Assembly (NCBI GenBank): GCA_002344065.1
Contig: DDTK01000010.1
Coordinates: 124,001 to 188,000 of the forward strand
Direction of reading: 5' to 3'
Length of the DNA stretch: 64,000 nucleotides
Source of the DNA: Flammeovirgaceae bacterium UBA2366
GTDB lineage: Bacteria; Bacteroidota; Bacteroidia; Cytophagales; Cyclobacteriaceae
Shown: positions 60,644-64,000 of the stretch, piece after piece
Layout: every line of letters starts with the position of its first letter
Numbering within the stretch: position 1 is the first letter of the stretch
Translations under genes and position numbers: made by a program
The notes under the pieces: model-generated
What the model saw: only the letters and a program-made list of their open reading frames with translations
Databases searched by the model: none
Told to the model about the DNA's origin: nothing

Positions 60644-61513
60644 ATGCGACAAATATTTCTTCTCTTGGCTTTTCTATCAGCAATTGCCACGAATGCCCAG
60701 GTGGGAATAATTAAGGAAAGCCTGAAACTTAAAAGTACAATACTCGGCAAAGAGGTTGAGTATAGCCTTTACCTTCCGTCCGATTATGACCAAAGCAACC
60801 GCAGGTATCCGGTGCTTTATCTTCTTCATGGCTACACGGATGATGAAACCGGATGGACTCAATTTGGAGAAGTTAAAGCCATAGCTGATCAACAGCTTAA
60901 AGCCATGGAAATGACCTCCATGATTATTGCCATGCCCGATGGAGGTGTAAGCTGGTACATTAACAGTGCCGATGGAAAAGTGAAATACGAGGATTTTTTT
61001 ATTAAGGAATTTATACCACACATTGATGCAACACTAAGAACGCGTGCCGAAAAAGGATTTCGTGGTATTGCGGGATTATCTATGGGTGGGCACGGAACGA
61101 TGATCATGGCGATTAAGTACCCCAACCTTTTTGCCGTTGCCGCGCCACTAAGCGCTGGAATTTTTACCCGTGATGAACTGCTTAATATGCCTGACGAAAA
61201 TTGGGATAATGTGTTTGGCCCCCCCTATGGAAAAAATAAGGGAGAGGCGAGGGTAACCGATCATTTGAATAAGAACTGGATACTTTCACTGGTTAACGAT
61301 GCCACTACTGATGACCTAAAAAAAGTGAAGTATTATATTGATTGTGGCGACAAAGACTTCCTGATCAAGGGCAACATGGAGCTTCATTCAATTTTGATTG
61401 ATAAGAAAGTCCCGCATGAATTTCGTGTCCGTGATGGTGTTCATAACTGGGAGTATTGGAGAACGGCACTTCCTGAAGTATTCAGGTTTGTTTCTTCAGT
61501 TTTTCACCGGTAG
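60644..61513 (+). CDS. esterase family protein, exported
   Basis: 289 residues with a signal peptide (ends AIATNAQ). The esterase D/feruloyl-esterase pattern is clear: YPVLYLLHGYTDDETGW, IIAMPDGGVSWYIN, nucleophile elbow GLSMGGHG, Asp in DCGDKDFL and His in GVHNWEYW. Probably a periplasmic carbohydrate- or carboxyl-esterase. No polysaccharide-utilisation genes are adjacent, so the substrate stays open. Confidence 0.9.
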   Translation: MRQIFLLLAFLSAIATNAQVGIIKESLKLKSTILGKEVEYSLYLPSDYDQSNRRYPVLYLLHGYTDDETGWTQFGEVKAIADQQLKAMEMTSMIIAMPDGGVSWYINSADGKVKYEDFFIKEFIPHIDATLRTRAEKGFRGIAGLSMGGHGTMIMAIKYPNLFAVAAPLSAGIFTRDELLNMPDENWDNVFGPPYGKNKGEARVTDHLNKNWILSLVNDATTDDLKKVKYYIDCGDKDFLIKGNMELHSILIDKKVPHEFRVRDGVHNWEYWRTALPEVFRFVSSVFHR

Positions 61514-61641
61514 ATGCAGTTTTTGCAGTAAAAACGCGGTTTAGGGTAAGTTAATTGTTCATTAACATTTCATTATCAGTGAGTTACATTAAACTTTTCT
61601 GACGGATAAACGTTATATTTACAGTAACAACCACTAAAACG

Positions 61642-61845
61642 ATGACAACAGCCACCCAAAAACTCCAGATTCTGGAGTCACTGGACGCCTTGGATCAGTC
61701 GCAGTCCGAAAAAGTTCTTGCGTACATAAAAAATATGCTGGTAACTACTCAGGATGAAAGTCAGTACAAACGCTTTAAACGCGAGGCCATGAAGGAGATT
61801 CGCAAGGCGTTAAAAACTGATCGAAGCCTGAGACTACAGGCTTAA
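61642..61845 (+). CDS. small helical protein, unrecognised
   Basis: 67 residues (MTTATQKLQILESLDALDQS, then QSEKVLAYIKNML and a basic C-terminus KRFKREAMKEIRKALK). The layout resembles the short conserved proteins or antitoxin-like peptides found singly in Bacteroidota genomes. No toxin gene is adjacent. A -7-like box TATATTTA lies at 61614-61621, about 20 bases before the ATG, which supports expression. Confidence 0.6.
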   Translation: MTTATQKLQILESLDALDQSQSEKVLAYIKNMLVTTQDESQYKRFKREAMKEIRKALKTDRSLRLQA

Positions 61846-61985
61846 GCGTCTGGTCTTCCCCTTTAAAATTTCGGACCTGATTTTGGTCCGGCACAGCCTT
61901 CTTCCCTCTTCAGAAAAATTGTTCACGTTTTGGTAACAGAAAATTGTTTTCTGTTTAATCCGATTTCCTTTTTTGACTTTAAACA

Positions 61986-63020
61986 CTATTCGTGTTGAAC
62001 ATATTTTTCCCACTTTTCCAACACCGCAGTGAAGTCATCAGGTAATTCTGAGTTGAATTGCATAAAGGTTTTGGTTTTTGGATGAATGAATCCCAGGGTT
62101 TTTGCATGCAGTGCCTGTCGGGGAATTAGCTTAAAACAATTGTCAACAAACTGCCGATACTTGGTGAACACCGTGCCTTTCATAATCTGATCACCGCCAT
62201 ACATGGCATCGTTGAATAATGGATGCCCAAGGTACTTCATGTGCGCGCGTATCTGGTGGGTGCGGCCAGTCTCCAGTTTGCATTCAATTAATGAAACATA
62301 GCGAAGATCTTTCAACAACCTGTAATGTGTAATGGCATGTCTTCCCATGTTTCCTTCCGGGAAGGCAACCGTAACACGTCTGTCTTTCAGGCTCCGGCCA
62401 ACATGAACATTGATTGTGCCCTCCGGAGGATCAGGAATACCCCATACCAAAGCATAATAGGTCCGCTCAATCGAGTGATCGAAGAACTGTTTCGCAAGCG
62501 AGGTCATAGCGTACTCAGTTTTGGCAATAACCAACAGCCCTGATGTATCTTTATCAATACGGTGTACAAGTCCGGGTTTACCTTCGTTGCCTGCTAACTG
62601 TGGCAGGTTTTGAAAATGGTAGGCCAGCGCGTTTACAAGTGTACCGCTCCAGTTTTGATAGGCGGGATGCACCACCATGCCTGCCGGTTTATTGATGACC
62701 AGTAACGCATCGTCTTCATACACAATATTGAGTGGAATGTTCTCCGGAACAACATCGGTGTCGCGTGGCGGCTCAGGAAAAGAAATTACAATCACATCGT
62801 TTGGATGGACCTTGTAATTTGATTTTACAGGTTTGTCATTGACAAGTACAAATCCATCGTCAATCCCTTTTTGAATTTTTGATCGCGACACATTGGCGAG
62901 CCTGTCATTAAGAAATTTATCTATCCGGAGCAGGCTTTGCCCTGGGTCAGCCACAATACGGTGGTGTTCGAATAGCAACTCTTCCTCAGCATCATCGGGT
63001 AATACAAGTTCTTCAGCCAT
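61986..63020 (-). CDS. rluD: RluD-type 23S rRNA pseudouridine synthase
   Basis: 344 residues from ATG 63020 (MAEELVLPDDAEEELLFEHH); the frame extends to 63101 but those residues would cross the -7 box at 63035. An S4 domain (LRIDKFLNDRLANVSRSKIQ) is followed by the RluA-family core with catalytic Asp in HRIDKDTSGLLVIAK and the KPAGMVVHP and GRTHQIRAHM motifs. It isomerises uridines in helix 69 of 23S rRNA if it is truly RluD; RluC-like specificity cannot be excluded. Cytoplasmic. Confidence 0.92.
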   Translation of the reverse strand: MAEELVLPDDAEEELLFEHHRIVADPGQSLLRIDKFLNDRLANVSRSKIQKGIDDGFVLVNDKPVKSNYKVHPNDVIVISFPEPPRDTDVVPENIPLNIVYEDDALLVINKPAGMVVHPAYQNWSGTLVNALAYHFQNLPQLAGNEGKPGLVHRIDKDTSGLLVIAKTEYAMTSLAKQFFDHSIERTYYALVWGIPDPPEGTINVHVGRSLKDRRVTVAFPEGNMGRHAITHYRLLKDLRYVSLIECKLETGRTHQIRAHMKYLGHPLFNDAMYGGDQIMKGTVFTKYRQFVDNCFKLIPRQALHAKTLGFIHPKTKTFMQFNSELPDDFTAVLEKWEKYVQHE

Positions 63021-63034
63021 TGTGTAAAAGTAGA

Positions 63035-63042
63035 CAAAGATA
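63035..63042 (-). promoter_or_regulatory. -7 box TATCTTTG of the pseudouridine synthase gene
   Basis: Perfect TAnnTTTG box on the minus strand, 14 bases before ATG 63020. It supports the shorter start. Confidence 0.55.
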
Positions 63043-63087
63043 AATTGATTAAACGATGATCCGTAAACACTCATAATTGCATTTAAA

Positions 63088-63174
63088 GTCATCGCGGGCA
63101 TTGACCCGCGATCCTAAACTATGAATGAGATGTCGGCCTGCCTGCCGGTAGGCAGGCTCACAGGCCGGCATGAC
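63088..63174. repeat. core-only relative of the composite repeat
   Basis: 87 bp bounded by GTCAT and ATGAC. It contains GTCATCGCGGGCATTGACCC and, near the other end, GCCTGCCTGCCGGTAGGCAG. Read on the minus strand it closely parallels the core of the element at 25777-25920, but the CCATCTCAAAAA arms are absent. Confidence 0.7.
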
Positions 63175-63271
63175 ATTAAGTTATGTTTGGGATCATCAGA
63201 ATTGATTATGAGATTGTAAACTTTTCTGCTAATGGTTTTCAATTTGATTTGATACTGGTTTCTTTGTCGCC

Positions 63272-64000
63272 ATGATGGTTCGGTTGGTTTGGTTTTTATA
63301 TTTCTTCGTTCTGGTTTCGTGTGGACGATTATCAGAAGCACAGAAAGATATTTTCGAGCAGGGTGTACTTGCTGGTGTGCTGGATTCAAAAAAAATTGAT
63401 GAAGCCTCTGGTATGGCGGCCAGCCATACCAATCCGGGTATGTTATGGACACACAACGACAGCGGTGATAAGGCAAGAATATTTTTACTTGATTCGTTGG
63501 GCAGGCATCGGGCAACTGTATGGTTAAAAGGAACTGTAAACCGCGATTGGGAAGATATTGCTGTGGGACCCGGCCCCGAAAGGGATAAGACTTATGTTTA
63601 CGTAGGGGATGTTGGCGATAATCTGGCCAAGTATGAATACAAATTTATTTACAGGTTTCTGGAGCCTGTTATTCCAACGAAAGACACAACCGTTGAGCTT
63701 GAGCAGGTAGATTCTATAAAGTTTAAGTTGCCGGATGGTACTCGCGATTGTGAAGCATTGATGATCGATCCGGCAACTAAAGATCTTTATATTTTTTCAA
63801 AGCGTGAGGCTGCTGTAAACCTGTACCGGTTGCCTTATCCTCAGTCAACTACCGAAAGTATGATAGCGGAGAAAGTTTTGGAGTCGCTACCGTTTACATT
63901 GATTGTGGCAGCCGACTGGTCAGCCGATGGAAAGGAAATACTAATCAAAGACTATGAACAGGTATACTATTGGCGAAGGAGTAATAATGAGCCGATTGCT
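63272..64000 (+). CDS. exported beta-propeller-like protein, partial
   Basis: The frame starts at ATG 63272 and is open to the window edge (243 codons), so the C-terminus is missing. The signal ends in a lipobox-like LVSC (C17). The readable part (EASGMAASHTNPGMLWTHND, DWEDIAVGPGP, YVYVGDVGDN, DCEALMIDP) has the repeated strand pattern of a beta-propeller, similar in style to SdiA-regulated/phytase-like proteins of Bacteroidota. Function unknown. A core-only repeat lies about 100 bases upstream. Confidence 0.65.
   Translation, partial: MMVRLVWFLYFFVLVSCGRLSEAQKDIFEQGVLAGVLDSKKIDEASGMAASHTNPGMLWTHNDSGDKARIFLLDSLGRHRATVWLKGTVNRDWEDIAVGPGPERDKTYVYVGDVGDNLAKYEYKFIYRFLEPVIPTKDTTVELEQVDSIKFKLPDGTRDCEALMIDPATKDLYIFSKREAAVNLYRLPYPQSTTESMIAEKVLESLPFTLIVAADWSADGKEILIKDYEQVYYWRRSNNEPIA

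Noticed and set aside
63021..63101. 27-residue extension of the pseudouridine synthase
   Set aside because: It would include the -7 box TATCTTTG and is not part of the S4/RluA architecture.
1..64000. tRNA, rRNA, prophage, integrase or complete insertion sequence
   Set aside because: I saw no tRNA-like cloverleaf, rRNA segment, transposase or phage structural gene in either strand.

Overview
The window looks like a chromosomal stretch of a Bacteroidota bacterium, most likely a free-living member of the Cytophagales. It contains a gliding-motility lipoprotein (GldB), Bacteroidota-type promoters with a TAnnTTTG -7 box, many exported proteins whose signal peptides end in ...AQ, and families largely confined to the phylum (DUF6702, DUF2805/TIGR03643, DUF3820, OmpA proteins with PD40 propellers). 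I saw no rRNA, tRNA or CRISPR array.

Layout. 1-1.8 kb: the N-terminal 611 codons of an AT-rich DUF2075 NTPase with a PD-(D/E)XK-like front domain, cut by the window edge. 2.1-9.6 kb: three exported hydrolases on the minus strand (a GC-rich tricorn-like S41 protease, an S9 peptidase, an esterase-like lipoprotein). 9.7-13.3 kb: a stand-alone response regulator convergent with a soluble histidine kinase, a LEA_2 lipoprotein whose start lies in a repeat element, a 2OG-Fe(II) oxygenase, a DUF2805 protein, and a translationally coupled nucleotidyltransferase pair. 13.4-20.8 kb: amidase, DinB protein, dienelactone hydrolase, a second S9 peptidase, a CBS protein and an acyl-CoA ligase. 20.8-25.7 kb: polA (proofreading site apparently lost), an AAA ATPase behind three 14-bp tandem repeats, and a threonine dehydratase-like enzyme. 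26-31 kb: M1 aminopeptidase and HupE-like membrane protein facing DUF6702 and gldB, then a membrane protein with HExxH. 31-40 kb: tpiA, prmA, a 1590-residue exported beta-rich protein of unknown function, a small monooxygenase-fold protein and an M20 dipeptidase. 40-50.5 kb: DsbD-like reductase, M23 peptidase, patatin-barrel protein, two OmpA-family proteins, a transglutaminase-like protein. 51-64 kb: AsmA-like protein, M28 peptidase, tag, an exported RidA-like protein coupled to gluconokinase, gnd, a cystathionine gamma-synthase/lyase-type enzyme, an esterase, a small conserved-looking protein, an RluD-type pseudouridine synthase and a partial beta-propeller-like protein.

How it works together. 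The strongest theme is envelope-associated peptide and ester hydrolysis: tricorn-like S41, two S9, M1, M20, M28, M23, an amidase and three esterase-like proteins fit a protein-scavenging lifestyle. A second theme is envelope construction (GldB, AsmA-like, OmpA pair, patatin barrel, DsbD). The clearest metabolic unit is gluconokinase followed by 6-phosphogluconate dehydrogenase (gluconate to ribulose 5-phosphate). Spacers carry several families of palindromic repeats. One is a composite element with perfect or near-perfect terminal inverted repeats (CCATCTCAAAAA) around a GTCA...TGAC core; three composite copies and two core-only relatives are present, and one copy supplies the apparent start codon of a lipoprotein gene.
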